Part shown: in pieces, positions 25,755 to 32,594 of the stretch
Numbering within the stretch: position 1 is the first letter of the stretch
Layout of the letters: every line of letters starts with the position of its first letter
NCBI RefSeq assembly: GCF_000374365.1
Contig: NZ_KB894129.1
Coordinates: 42,444 to 106,443 of the forward strand
Reading direction: 5' to 3'
From: Bacteroides gallinarum DSM 18171 = JCM 13658
Lineage (GTDB): Bacteria > Bacteroidota > Bacteroidia > Bacteroidales > Bacteroidaceae
Length of the DNA: 64,000 nucleotides
Notes under the pieces: model-generated
Told to the model about the DNA's origin: nothing
What the model saw: the letters and a program-made list of their open reading frames with translations, nothing else
Databases searched by the model: none
Translations under genes and position numbers: made by a program

Positions 25755-26987
25755 TCAGCCCTCCAATATTTGCTTGATGCTCTCGACGGACGAGTCCACG
25801 TAAGGCACTGCATCGAAGCGGCCTTGTATATACCCTTTCTCGGCATCCATATTCTCACGGAAATCCTTGAAGTCGTACAGGGAATAGACGATGGTGGCAG
25901 CATTCTCAGTCTTGTTTACAAAGACAATCTGGTCGCGCCGCAGCCGCTTCACGTCTATCAGGTTGGTATTGTGCGAGGTAAACAACAGTTGGCTGCTTTC
26001 AGAGGCATGTATCAGGTCGAGTATGAAATCGGCCAAACGGGTGTGAAGCCCCATGTCGAACTCGTCCATCATGATACTTTTCCTGTTCTTTACCACATCC
26101 AACAGGCGGATGAGTATTTGGAAGAGTTTCCGTGTTCCGTTGGACTCTTCCATATCCATATCGAACATCACATCGCCCTGGTTGCGATGAACGGTATTGA
26201 AACGGAGGACATCCACGAGCCTGAACGACAATTCCGTTTGTCCCGCAACCGGAAGCACGGGTGCCGGTATCTGTTCCTTTCTCACCTTGATGTCGGTGAT
26301 GTCGGTGTCGCAAATTTCCAAGGCTTTCAGTATCACTCGCTTGTAGGTGTTAAAACTGTCTAGTACCATCAGGTCGTTCACGTTTACCAGCCCGAGAAGG
26401 AACTGGTTCATGAAATACCGGTACAGCATTTGGGCAAACGGCCGGTTCATGGAACTCGCACGGCTTAGGAACAAGTTTTTGTCGCTTGTGTTCAGTGCCA
26501 CATCCATAGGCTTGGTGATTGCCCCGGCACCAAAGCTGTACTTGCCATCGGCGGTGCGCACGAACACCTTGGCACGGCGACCGACTGGGTAATGGTACAG
26601 GCTCTCGCTTATGATGCGCTCGCGGGTAAGCTCGAAAGCATACTCATATTCCACATCCTCGCACACGAAATCTATCAGGAAGCGGCTGGACTGATTGGGG
26701 CAACCGTCGAACTTGAACGGCTCGAAGTTGAACGTCACGCCTTCGTTGTGTTGATGCGACTCCAGTATCATCCGACAGCAAAACGAGATTGCTTTCAGGA
26801 TGTTCGACTTGCCTGACGCATTCGGGCCGAAAAGTCCCACAGACTTGAGTACGGGCACACCTTTCCAACTCATCACATTATAGGACAACTCCCGGGCTTG
26901 AGCAGTGTTAATGCTGGCAGCCCTGAAATCGATTCTTATCCTATCCTTGATGGAGAAGAAGTTTTCCAATTCGATTTTCAGTATCAT
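25755..26987 (-). CDS. AAA15-type ATPase (RloA/AbiLi-like), partner of RloB
   Basis: The 410-aa protein starts MILKIELENFFSIKDRIRID. It has a Walker A GLFGPNASGKSNILKAISF (residues about 51-69) and a late Walker B with KSIMMDEFDMGLHTRLADFIL and SQLLFTSHNTNLID, the hallmarks of AAA15/AAA21 SMC-like ATPases used in anti-phage systems. It is the first gene of a two-gene operon with rloB. PARIS uses a similar ATPase with a different TOPRIM partner, so AbiL is the better fit. An exact TATTTTTG -7 box lies 28-35 nt upstream. Confidence 0.82.
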   Translation of the reverse strand: MILKIELENFFSIKDRIRIDFRAASINTAQARELSYNVMSWKGVPVLKSVGLFGPNASGKSNILKAISFCCRMILESHQHNEGVTFNFEPFKFDGCPNQSSRFLIDFVCEDVEYEYAFELTRERIISESLYHYPVGRRAKVFVRTADGKYSFGAGAITKPMDVALNTSDKNLFLSRASSMNRPFAQMLYRYFMNQFLLGLVNVNDLMVLDSFNTYKRVILKALEICDTDITDIKVRKEQIPAPVLPVAGQTELSFRLVDVLRFNTVHRNQGDVMFDMDMEESNGTRKLFQILIRLLDVVKNRKSIMMDEFDMGLHTRLADFILDLIHASESSQLLFTSHNTNLIDVKRLRRDQIVFVNKTENAATIVYSLYDFKDFRENMDAEKGYIQGRFDAVPYVDSSVESIKQILEG

Positions 26988-27014
26988 TTAATCCTTTATT
27001 TTGTAGTTATGTTG

Positions 27015-27022
27015 CAAAAATA
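27015..27022 (-). promoter_or_regulatory. -7 promoter box of the ATPase-RloB operon
   Basis: The minus-strand sequence TATTTTTG fits TAnnTTTG and lies 28-35 nt before the ATPase ATG. A TTG about 23 nt further upstream may be the -33 element, though the spacing is a little long. Confidence 0.45.
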
Positions 27023-27139
27023 GCCTTTAAGTTTGATGTTTCAGCCAATTTATAAGGGAATCATGTAATTTAAGTACACTTTTAACATTTCAGACCTGAT
27101 TGTACAATCTATGCCTTGTACCTGTCATAACCCAATACA

Positions 27140-27244
27140 CCTCTTGTATCATTCCCAATCACCATCTTCCTTGTTCTATGCCATCCTGCACCTGCTTCTG
27201 GTTATTTCCCTGCAAAACTAACAGGCCGTGTCCAAGCCTTGCAA
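27140..27244. repeat. Right copy of ~100-bp imperfect direct repeat flanking the defence island
   Basis: This copy parallels 21233-21333 (CTCTTGTATC, CACCATCTTCC, TGCACCTGC, TTATTTCCC, ACAGGCCGTG, AAGCCTTGCA). It carries the promoter-like box of leader copy 4, whose P0 stem starts at 27241. The left copy has the promoter part without the leader structure. Confidence 0.75.
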
Positions 27245-27400
27245 ATCCGGCAAGCCACCACGGGTGGTTGCGGAAATCTTCCTTTCTGTTGCACGGAAAG
27301 CGTATTTCCACCACCGGATTTGCCGGTTGTCCTTTGCCCGTTGACGAGGCAGAAAAATAACCCCGATGCTGGCTTGTAAAGGAGCCGAAGGCAGGGGAAG
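27241..27400 (+). promoter_or_regulatory. Structured leader copy 4, before the phosphoribosyltransferase/SLOG operon
   Basis: P0 is a perfect 10-bp stem (GCAAATCCGG 27241-27250 with 27314-27323). A CCACC/GGTGG side hairpin (27255-27267) follows. P1 GGAAAT/ATTTCC (27272-27277 with 27304-27309) encloses CTTCC, hairpin TTTC/GAAA and GCGT 27300-27303. The second hairpin pairs CCCC 27361-27364 with GGGG 27394-27397 around GGCT/AGCC and ends about 24 nt before the start codon. Confidence 0.65.
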
Positions 27401-27420
27401 AAGTCAAACCCTCAAAAACA

Positions 27421-27978
27421 ATGGCGATGGACAAGAACATAACAGGACAGGCAAACAAAGTAATGGTGTGGCTGATGAAATACTATCCGGTACGCATCAA
27501 GAATGTGGGCGAGCAGCAAAAGGCTGACCGACAGACTATTTGGGACTTCAAGGACGGGCGGGCATACGAGCAAGTAGCCCTAATGACCGCCAAGCACTTG
27601 CAAGAGCTTTTCGGCAGTCGGCTCACAAGCATCGTATTCACCTGCGTACCTGCATCAACGCAAGAGAAGAACGAACTGCGCTACAAGCGTTTTTCGGAAA
27701 GGGTATGCGAACTCACCCATGCCATCAACGGCTATCCCCATATGCAGGTGTCGGCAGGACGGTTGGCAGTACACGAACACCGAAAGGACGAAACCGAGGC
27801 TCGGACGGCACAAATGGCAGACTATGACACTGATTTCTTCAAGGGCAAAGATGTGTTGCTCTTTGACGACATCATCACCAAAGGCATATCCTATGCCACC
27901 ACAGCCGACAACTTGGAAGCGTGTGGGGCAAACGTGTTGGGCGGTTTGTTCTTGGCAAAGACATTCTACAAGGTATGA
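27421..27978 (+). CDS. ComF-like phosphoribosyltransferase
   Basis: The 185-aa protein carries the PRPP-binding motif VLLFDDIITKGISYATTADN (about residues 140-160) and SIVFTCVPASTQ, typical of type I phosphoribosyltransferases of the ComF branch. No zinc-finger N-terminus is seen. The acceptor substrate is unknown. ComF proteins act in natural competence on incoming single-stranded DNA, and here the next gene is a SLOG (DprA-fold) protein overlapping by 4 bp, so a role in handling transferred DNA is plausible. An alternative start at the second ATG (27427) is possible. Confidence 0.8.
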   Translation: MAMDKNITGQANKVMVWLMKYYPVRIKNVGEQQKADRQTIWDFKDGRAYEQVALMTAKHLQELFGSRLTSIVFTCVPASTQEKNELRYKRFSERVCELTHAINGYPHMQVSAGRLAVHEHRKDETEARTAQMADYDTDFFKGKDVLLFDDIITKGISYATTADNLEACGANVLGGLFLAKTFYKV

Positions 27979-28463
27979 TGATGATACGGACAGATATTAC
28001 AAAGACGGCAGCGTTCACAGGACACCGTTTTATCCGCTACAAGGACAGACAGCAGTTAAAAACCAATCTTGAAAGGGCAATCACGGGTTGCTACCATTCG
28101 GGCATCCGCCACTTCCTTTGCGGCATGGCGGCAGGCTTTGACATGCTTGCGGCTGAAACACTGTTGGCGATGAAAGCCGACTATTCCGACATCCGGCTGA
28201 CAGCCGTCATTCCTTTCCGTGGGCAATCCTGCAAGTTCAACCCGGCGGACAAAGAGAGGTATCGTTCCATTCTTGGCAAGGCTGACGATATGGTATGCTT
28301 GAGCGAAACTTACTTTGACGGCTGTTTCCTTCGGCGTAACGACTATATGCTGGAGCGAGCCAGCCACATCATCGCCTACTACAATGGCGAGCCGAAAGGC
28401 GGCACGTTCTATACTTGCCGCAGGGCAAAGCGCATGAATTTGGAGATAACCAATTTATACTAA
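27975..28463 (+). CDS. SLOG family (YpsA/DprA-like Rossmann) protein
   Basis: The 162-aa protein begins inside the preceding stop (ATGA overlap) with MMMIRTDITKTAAFTGHRF. It shows the SLOG pattern: FTGHR near the N-terminus, HFLCGMAAGFDMLAAE in the middle and AVIPFRGQ, then HIIAYYNGEPKGGTFYTCR towards the end. SLOG domains bind nucleotides or single-stranded DNA; DprA and YpsA are relatives. The tight coupling with the ComF-like gene indicates a joint task. Three consecutive ATGs make the exact start uncertain by 1-2 residues. Confidence 0.8.
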   Translation: MMMIRTDITKTAAFTGHRFIRYKDRQQLKTNLERAITGCYHSGIRHFLCGMAAGFDMLAAETLLAMKADYSDIRLTAVIPFRGQSCKFNPADKERYRSILGKADDMVCLSETYFDGCFLRRNDYMLERASHIIAYYNGEPKGGTFYTCRRAKRMNLEITNLY

Positions 28464-28484
28464 CCCATTTAACCATACAAACGT

Positions 28485-28754
28485 ATGATTACAGCGAATA
28501 TTGAATTTGGCGGTGTGGAGTACCCATGCCGCATGGTGAAAGACAACCAAGGCGAATATCTGATTATAGGCTGCACAGCCCTGCTTGATGCTTTGCAGCC
28601 CGGCAGTTTTGAGGACTGGAACGAGGGATTTGCCAGTAAGGAAGCATCGGACATCTACGATGAGATTTTTTTCTTCACCGATGAGCGTACCCTTGCCTTG
28701 CCCGACAAAGAGCTGGTAGAAGAGCTAAGGAGGGATAATCTCGAATGGTTCTGA
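28485..28754 (+). CDS. Small acidic hypothetical protein (89 aa)
   Basis: The 89-aa product (MITANIEFGGVEYPCRMVKD ... ELRRDNLEWF) is acidic, with a beta-rich start and a C-terminal helix containing DIYDEIFFFTDERT. It follows the SLOG gene by 21 nt and is the last gene before a strong hairpin, so it is the third gene of that operon. No family is recognised. Confidence 0.65.
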   Translation: MITANIEFGGVEYPCRMVKDNQGEYLIIGCTALLDALQPGSFEDWNEGFASKEASDIYDEIFFFTDERTLALPDKELVEELRRDNLEWF

Positions 28755-28763
28755 CAAGGGAAA

Positions 28764-28803
28764 TCCATGTGGGAGAGGTCGGAGTACGACCTCCCTGCAT
28801 GGA
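28764..28803 (+). terminator. Hairpin ending the phosphoribosyltransferase/SLOG operon
   Basis: TCCATG (28764-28769) pairs with CATGGA (28798-28803), and GAGGTCG (28775-28781) pairs with CGACCTC (28787-28793) around a 5-nt loop. It lies 10 nt after the last stop of the operon. There is no long T-run, so it is a likely but not classical terminator. Confidence 0.5.
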
Positions 28804-28983
28804 CTACCCAGCCCGGTTCCACTTATAGCACTTGCTTTACCCGGTTTTATCCCTGTTATACTTGCCTAATTCCCTTATCCTCTCATAGCCAACCATTGCT
28901 CCTTTTATACCTGTCTGCATGGCATTTCGCTCTTGCCCCTCACTGTTTGGCTTTCCGGCTGCGAATGTCGGGCATCGCGCTTG

Positions 28984-29137
28984 ACCTGTTACGCTTTGAA
29001 ATGGATTTCTTGCGGAATCTTCCTCCTGCGGAGCGTATTCGGCAAGAAAAAGCGTCAGGTGAAGCAGGACCGATGTCCGGACCAAGCATCCGTAAATCCC
29101 AAACAGGCTTCGGGGAAAGGAGCCGATGAAAGGGAAA
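28984..29137 (+). promoter_or_regulatory. Structured leader copy 5, before the small-gene operon
   Basis: P0 pairs ACCT/AGGT and ACGCTTT 28991-28997 with AAAGCGT 29049-29055. A GAAA/TTTC side hairpin (28998-29009) follows. P1 is CTTGCGGAAT 29009-29018 with ATTCGGCAAG 29037-29046, one mismatch. Inside are CTTCC, hairpin CTCC/GGAG and GCGT. The second hairpin pairs TCCC 29097-29100 with GGGA 29132-29135 around GGCT/AGCC and ends 27 nt before the ATG at 29162. Confidence 0.65.
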
Positions 29138-29161
29138 AGTTTCACTTAAACATCTACGGAT

Positions 29162-29449
29162 ATGAACAAGAAATTTGACAACCTCAAAGAAACGAAAGAG
29201 TACCGCCTTGCCATGCAGGTGGAAAATGCGTTGAACGACTACGGCTTTGACTATGCAACCTTTGCCGCCTCCATCCCACTGATGCACCCGACTTTGCAGC
29301 AAAAACTCTATAAGCTATTGAAGGAGTGCCTGGTGGTGATAGCCGATGACAAAAGGCGGTATGATGACCGCAACCGTGCATCGCATGAGGAAGCAAAAGA
29401 CATCGTGGCTTACTTGGAAGAGAACGGACATTATATCCCACACATCTAA
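29162..29449 (+). CDS. Hypothetical protein (95 aa), first gene after leader 5
   Basis: This 95-aa mostly helical protein (MNKKFDNLKETKEYRLAMQV ... AYLEENGHYIPHI) contains ALNDYGFDYATFAASIPLMH followed by PTLQQKLYKLLKECLVVIAD. I do not recognise a family. The start lies 27 nt behind the leader hairpin, the spacing seen at the other leaders. It heads a plus-strand run of five small genes with short gaps. Confidence 0.7.
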   Translation: MNKKFDNLKETKEYRLAMQVENALNDYGFDYATFAASIPLMHPTLQQKLYKLLKECLVVIADDKRRYDDRNRASHEEAKDIVAYLEENGHYIPHI

Positions 29450-29460
29450 AACATTGGACC

Positions 29461-29703
29461 ATGGAAAAGAACGCTGTGTATCTGGTTTACACCTTGATTG
29501 AACAAAATGACTGCGTGTCAGACTGCCATGCCTTGTATGCCACCCTTGAACGTGCGAAAGCCGCCATGAATGTGGAGATAGAGGGAGCAATGGAGAATTT
29601 CGGCAAAGGCGAAGTGCTGCACGACCTTGAACGGCTGTATGAGTTCCGCACGGAGGACGGCTATGGGTTTACGGTAGGAATTGATGAAATGGTGCCGCTA
29701 TGA
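29461..29703 (+). CDS. Small hypothetical protein (80 aa)
   Basis: The 80-aa product (MEKNAVYLVYTLIEQNDCVS ... VGIDEMVPL) reads as a compact alpha/beta protein with DCHALYATLERAKAAMNVEI. Its stop overlaps the next start (ATGA at 29700-29703), showing translational coupling. No function is recognised. Confidence 0.68.
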   Translation: MEKNAVYLVYTLIEQNDCVSDCHALYATLERAKAAMNVEIEGAMENFGKGEVLHDLERLYEFRTEDGYGFTVGIDEMVPL

Positions 29704-30026
29704 ACAGGAAAAGATACAATTACATTCGCAGGCTGGTGGAGAAAATTACCACCAGCCCCTCCAACAACATGGAGTTCTGTTATTATGGGCATTTGGTAAG
29801 CCTACAAAGTGGCACGACCGACTATGTGGATATAACGGTTTACAACACGGCTGACCGTTATTCGGGCGAAACGGCTGATTTCAGCTTCGACTATTGGACG
29901 AAGGAGCTGGACATTGGGTACACGGAAAGCGACAGTCTGTTTGATGTCATAGTGCAAGCATTCTGGCGCATCTATGGCAAAAGGAATGTCAGCGTAATCA
30001 TCGAGGAAGAAGAAAATTTTGACTAA
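29700..30026 (+). CDS. Hypothetical protein (108 aa)
   Basis: The 108-aa protein (MNRKRYNYIRRLVEKITTSP ...) has a basic N-terminal helix and an acidic tail (IIEEEENFD). The middle YVDITVYNTADRYSGETADF and FDYWTKELDIGYTESDS suggest beta strands. It overlaps the previous gene by 4 bp and precedes the next by 20 nt. No family is recognised. Confidence 0.68.
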   Translation: MNRKRYNYIRRLVEKITTSPSNNMEFCYYGHLVSLQSGTTDYVDITVYNTADRYSGETADFSFDYWTKELDIGYTESDSLFDVIVQAFWRIYGKRNVSVIIEEEENFD

Positions 30027-30046
30027 TCATAATAATAGAATTGAAT

Positions 30047-30400
30047 ATGGATAAAGATTTTGTATTAGAGATGGCGAATGCCATCAAAGACCAACTGGTA
30101 GGCATGACCCCGTTGAATGTCATTCGTTCATGGGGCATCGAAAATTTTGTGGCAACGGAATACAAGGGCATGGCAGCCCTTAAATTCCATGTGCAAGGAC
30201 GGTTGTTCAGTGGCAATGTCATCATCGCTTACAACGCATTGGACTACTACGAGGTTTATTTGCAGAACTATGCCGGCACAGAGTGCATCGGCGAGGAAGT
30301 GTATTTCGACGAACTTGGCCGTGTCATTGATGAAGCCATCGAGCGGGGCAAGGACGAAGCCGAGTATCAACGGTTTCTTTGGAAGGAATGTTTTTCATAA
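30047..30400 (+). CDS. Hypothetical protein (117 aa)
   Basis: The ATG at 30047 gives MDKDFVLEMANAIKDQLVGM and then TPLNVIRSWGIENFVATEYK; a TTG two codons earlier is less likely. The protein ends ERGKDEAEYQRFLWKECFS. A mixed alpha/beta fold is likely. No family is recognised. The next gene starts 12 nt after its stop. Confidence 0.68.
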   Translation: MDKDFVLEMANAIKDQLVGMTPLNVIRSWGIENFVATEYKGMAALKFHVQGRLFSGNVIIAYNALDYYEVYLQNYAGTECIGEEVYFDELGRVIDEAIERGKDEAEYQRFLWKECFS

Positions 30401-30411
30401 ACGGACAACTT

Positions 30412-30756
30412 ATGATTACAAGAACATCTACGCCCCAATCCATCGGGGCTGTCCTTGACAGCATGAAGCACAACGCCCTGCAAGCCGTCAAGCAAACAAT
30501 TCAAGAGGGGCAACTCCAATCCGTGCCATTGGGCGGTGATGTCCGCATGGGTTGGACTGACGAAGATGGTCGCACACGCAGCGGAACGCTAACAGGGCTT
30601 AGCTTTGACGGAGAACGGTTGAAAGTACAAGTGGCAGACCATTCCCTGCCCTTTATCTTGGACGAACAGCAACTTCCATGCGGTAGCCACATTTGGCTGA
30701 TGCAACTGAACGATGCCCTCCAAAACACATTGGCCCGGCAAAGGCAGACAGCCTGA
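30412..30756 (+). CDS. Hypothetical protein (114 aa)
   Basis: The ATG at 30412 (MITRTSTPQSIGAVLDSMKH) is preferred because it follows the previous stop by 12 nt; an upstream TTG frame overlaps that gene. The middle (GDVRMGWTDEDGRTRSGTLT then GLSFDGERLKVQVADHSLPF) suggests a small beta-barrel. It is the last gene of the operon, before a strong bidirectional terminator. Confidence 0.68.
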   Translation: MITRTSTPQSIGAVLDSMKHNALQAVKQTIQEGQLQSVPLGGDVRMGWTDEDGRTRSGTLTGLSFDGERLKVQVADHSLPFILDEQQLPCGSHIWLMQLNDALQNTLARQRQTA

Positions 30757-30770
30757 CTGATGTAACTATG

Positions 30771-30821
30771 GGATAGTTTGGGTATGTGATTTCAAGTAAA
30801 CCATACCCGTCTATCCTTTTT
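30771..30821. terminator. Bidirectional terminator between convergent genes
   Basis: GGATAG 30771-30776 and GGGTATG 30780-30786 pair with CATACCC 30802-30808 and CTATCC 30811-30816, followed by TTTTT. It serves the plus-strand small-gene operon and, with A-runs on the other side, the minus-strand GIY-YIG gene. Confidence 0.7.
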
Positions 30822-30837
30822 CCCATTTAGCAACAAG

Positions 30838-31593
30838 TCAGAAATTGATGTACCTGACAGGGGATTGGCCTTGCACATACTCCGACACATCTTTGTTCAA
30901 GTATGGCGAATTAAGGACTTCTTCACCCTCAAAGGCGTAACGTGTCCCTGCAAACAATTTGGGTTCTTCGACAGCATACCATTTATGCGGTTTGAAAACG
31001 GCACGGACAATTCCCTCATATACGGCCAAGATATAATCTGCGGATTGTGCCCTGCCCACATTCACTTTCCAGTATTTCCGTGCCTTTTCGTACATATTTT
31101 CCCTTTTGTACACTTCCTCCACATCGCCTTTAGGTTGGTATGTGCGGTTGAGCTTGACCGCCATCAAACGGTCTTTGCCAAATGTTGTCAAAGGCTCGCA
31201 ATCATATAAGGCATTTATCTCCTCTGTTGATTTGATGCCCTCATCCCATTGATGATGCCCGGCCTGGATATTGGTCAAGACGCTTTCCAAATTAAAATCA
31301 TGGAATGTCAGCAAGTCGATAAGGGTCGATTCCACGATATAGGCCTGCTCATCCGTGAGGTTGTGCCTTATTATATAGTGTTTCACTTCTTTGCCATCCT
31401 GAATAATCTCCCTGATAGTCTGGAGTTTCAGCGTTTCATCTGTTGATGTCATGGCACATAAGGCGTGTTGGAACACACGGTTTCCATGCCCTTTCCCTAT
31501 ATAAAATATCCGGTTATTCCTTGGGTCAACCAAGCAATACACATAATAATTGAGCTTGTCTATGACGGACTGGTTGAATCCTGTTCGTTGCAT
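30838..31593 (-). CDS. LEM-3-like GIY-YIG domain protein
   Basis: The 251-aa protein has a GIY-YIG nuclease fold of the LEM-3/Ankle1 type. YYVYCLVDPRNNRIFYIGKG then HGNRVFQHA occupies residues about 16-44. The sequence YVY...YIGKG replaces the classical GIY...YIG, as usual in this branch. HNLTDEQAYIVESTLIDLL is the second conserved block. It probably cuts or nicks DNA; a role in processing the element's DNA is possible. It lies 14 nt downstream of the degenerate recombinase gene on the same strand and is likely co-transcribed. Confidence 0.8.
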   Translation of the reverse strand: MQRTGFNQSVIDKLNYYVYCLVDPRNNRIFYIGKGHGNRVFQHALCAMTSTDETLKLQTIREIIQDGKEVKHYIIRHNLTDEQAYIVESTLIDLLTFHDFNLESVLTNIQAGHHQWDEGIKSTEEINALYDCEPLTTFGKDRLMAVKLNRTYQPKGDVEEVYKRENMYEKARKYWKVNVGRAQSADYILAVYEGIVRAVFKPHKWYAVEEPKLFAGTRYAFEGEEVLNSPYLNKDVSEYVQGQSPVRYINF

Positions 31594-31607
31594 GGTCGCC
31601 AGCCTTT

Positions 31608-32210
31608 TTAGTTGTCTTTCGCCTTGCCCCGGAAACGTTTCAGTTCCACTCCAGCATCCTTCAGCACACGGAAAATGGAACTGCGGCTACGGAAGCCGCT
31701 GGTCTTCCAAATATCATCAATGGTGTACCCGCTTTTATACATATTCACCACACGCTTATTCCGTTCCACACGCCCGTAAGCGGCTTGGGAAAGCACCTTT
31801 GTCCCTTTTGTCCACCGCCCCGGTTGGGATGTCATTTTGCGCACTGCGTTAGCCTCTTCGGGCAACCGGGCAATCACTCTAAGCAAGTCCGATGTCTGGG
31901 TTTCAGGGAACAGTTCATTGTCCGAATCAATGCCGTCATGCAGGGCAATCAACCGTACCGATTTTATCCTGCAAAACTCCAGAAAGAATGACAGCTGCCG
32001 TGCACCCTTGACGGCGTGCGCGAGTTTGGAAACGACCAGCGTGTCTCCCTTGCCGATGCTCGCCAATAGTGTGTTCCATCCCATTCGCCATATCCCTTCT
32101 TCGGGCTTTTCTTCCACGATGCGGTCACAGCCGAAGTCCTCCATCCATTTCCTGTCAGCCGCTCCCTCCGCATACTTGGGAAGATACGGCAAGTAGCCTA
32201 GTATAGCCAT
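31608..32210 (-). CDS. Serine-recombinase-like protein lacking catalytic residues
   Basis: The 200-aa protein aligns by eye with small resolvases/invertases. MAILGYLPYLPKY stands where active enzymes have xGYARVST, then CDRIVEEKPEEG, KGDTLVVSKLAHAVKGARQL (normally KLDRLGRS) and a C-terminal helix-turn-helix (NMYKSGYTIDDIWKTSGFRSRS). The catalytic serine and the usual active-site arginines are absent, so it is unlikely to cut DNA and may act as a DNA-binding regulator. An exact TACTTTTG -7 box is upstream. Confidence 0.75.
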   Translation of the reverse strand: MAILGYLPYLPKYAEGAADRKWMEDFGCDRIVEEKPEEGIWRMGWNTLLASIGKGDTLVVSKLAHAVKGARQLSFFLEFCRIKSVRLIALHDGIDSDNELFPETQTSDLLRVIARLPEEANAVRKMTSQPGRWTKGTKVLSQAAYGRVERNKRVVNMYKSGYTIDDIWKTSGFRSRSSIFRVLKDAGVELKRFRGKAKDN

Positions 32211-32243
32211 TGAATAGTTCTGATCTGATTAGTGTTTCGGTTG

Positions 32244-32251
32244 CAAAAGTA
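32244..32251 (-). promoter_or_regulatory. -7 promoter box of the recombinase-like gene
   Basis: The minus-strand sequence TACTTTTG fits the Bacteroides -7 consensus and lies 34-41 nt before the ATG at 32210. Confidence 0.45.
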
Positions 32252-32561
32252 TGATTTTTCTGTGGAAATGACGGTGGATTCCATAGGAAACTTGTTCTTG
32301 TGGCCACAAACTTTTGTACACGCAGTTGTCGCCTTGTACGGCAGATGCCCTGCACAAGTCGCCACCCTTGCCGACAGCTCTTTCATGCCTGTTTCAAGGC
32401 CCAATACCCCTTTATGCCCTTTGACCGACAAAAATCTTTTTTGTGTCATTTGTTATCCACTAACAGACTGACAAACAATTAGTAAAATCATATTTCGAGT
32501 ATGATTTCATAAGAATGAATAACAACGCAATACCCATAGGCGCATTGTAAATCCCTTGCTA

Positions 32562-32569
32562 TAATTTTG
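32562..32569 (+). promoter_or_regulatory. -7 promoter box upstream of the 32.6-37.7 kb operon
   Basis: TAATTTTG matches TAnnTTTG and lies 26-33 nt before the first ATG of the lipoprotein-led gene series. The rest of 32252-32561 shows AT-rich intergenic DNA and no gene. Confidence 0.45.
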
Positions 32570-32594
32570 CGCCGTCAATAACAAATTTACTCCA

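Noticed and set aside
25751..25903. Longer RloB protein starting inside the ATPase gene
   Set aside because: The extra 51 residues lack RloB likeness and overlap the ATPase; the ATG at 25750 has ideal spacing.
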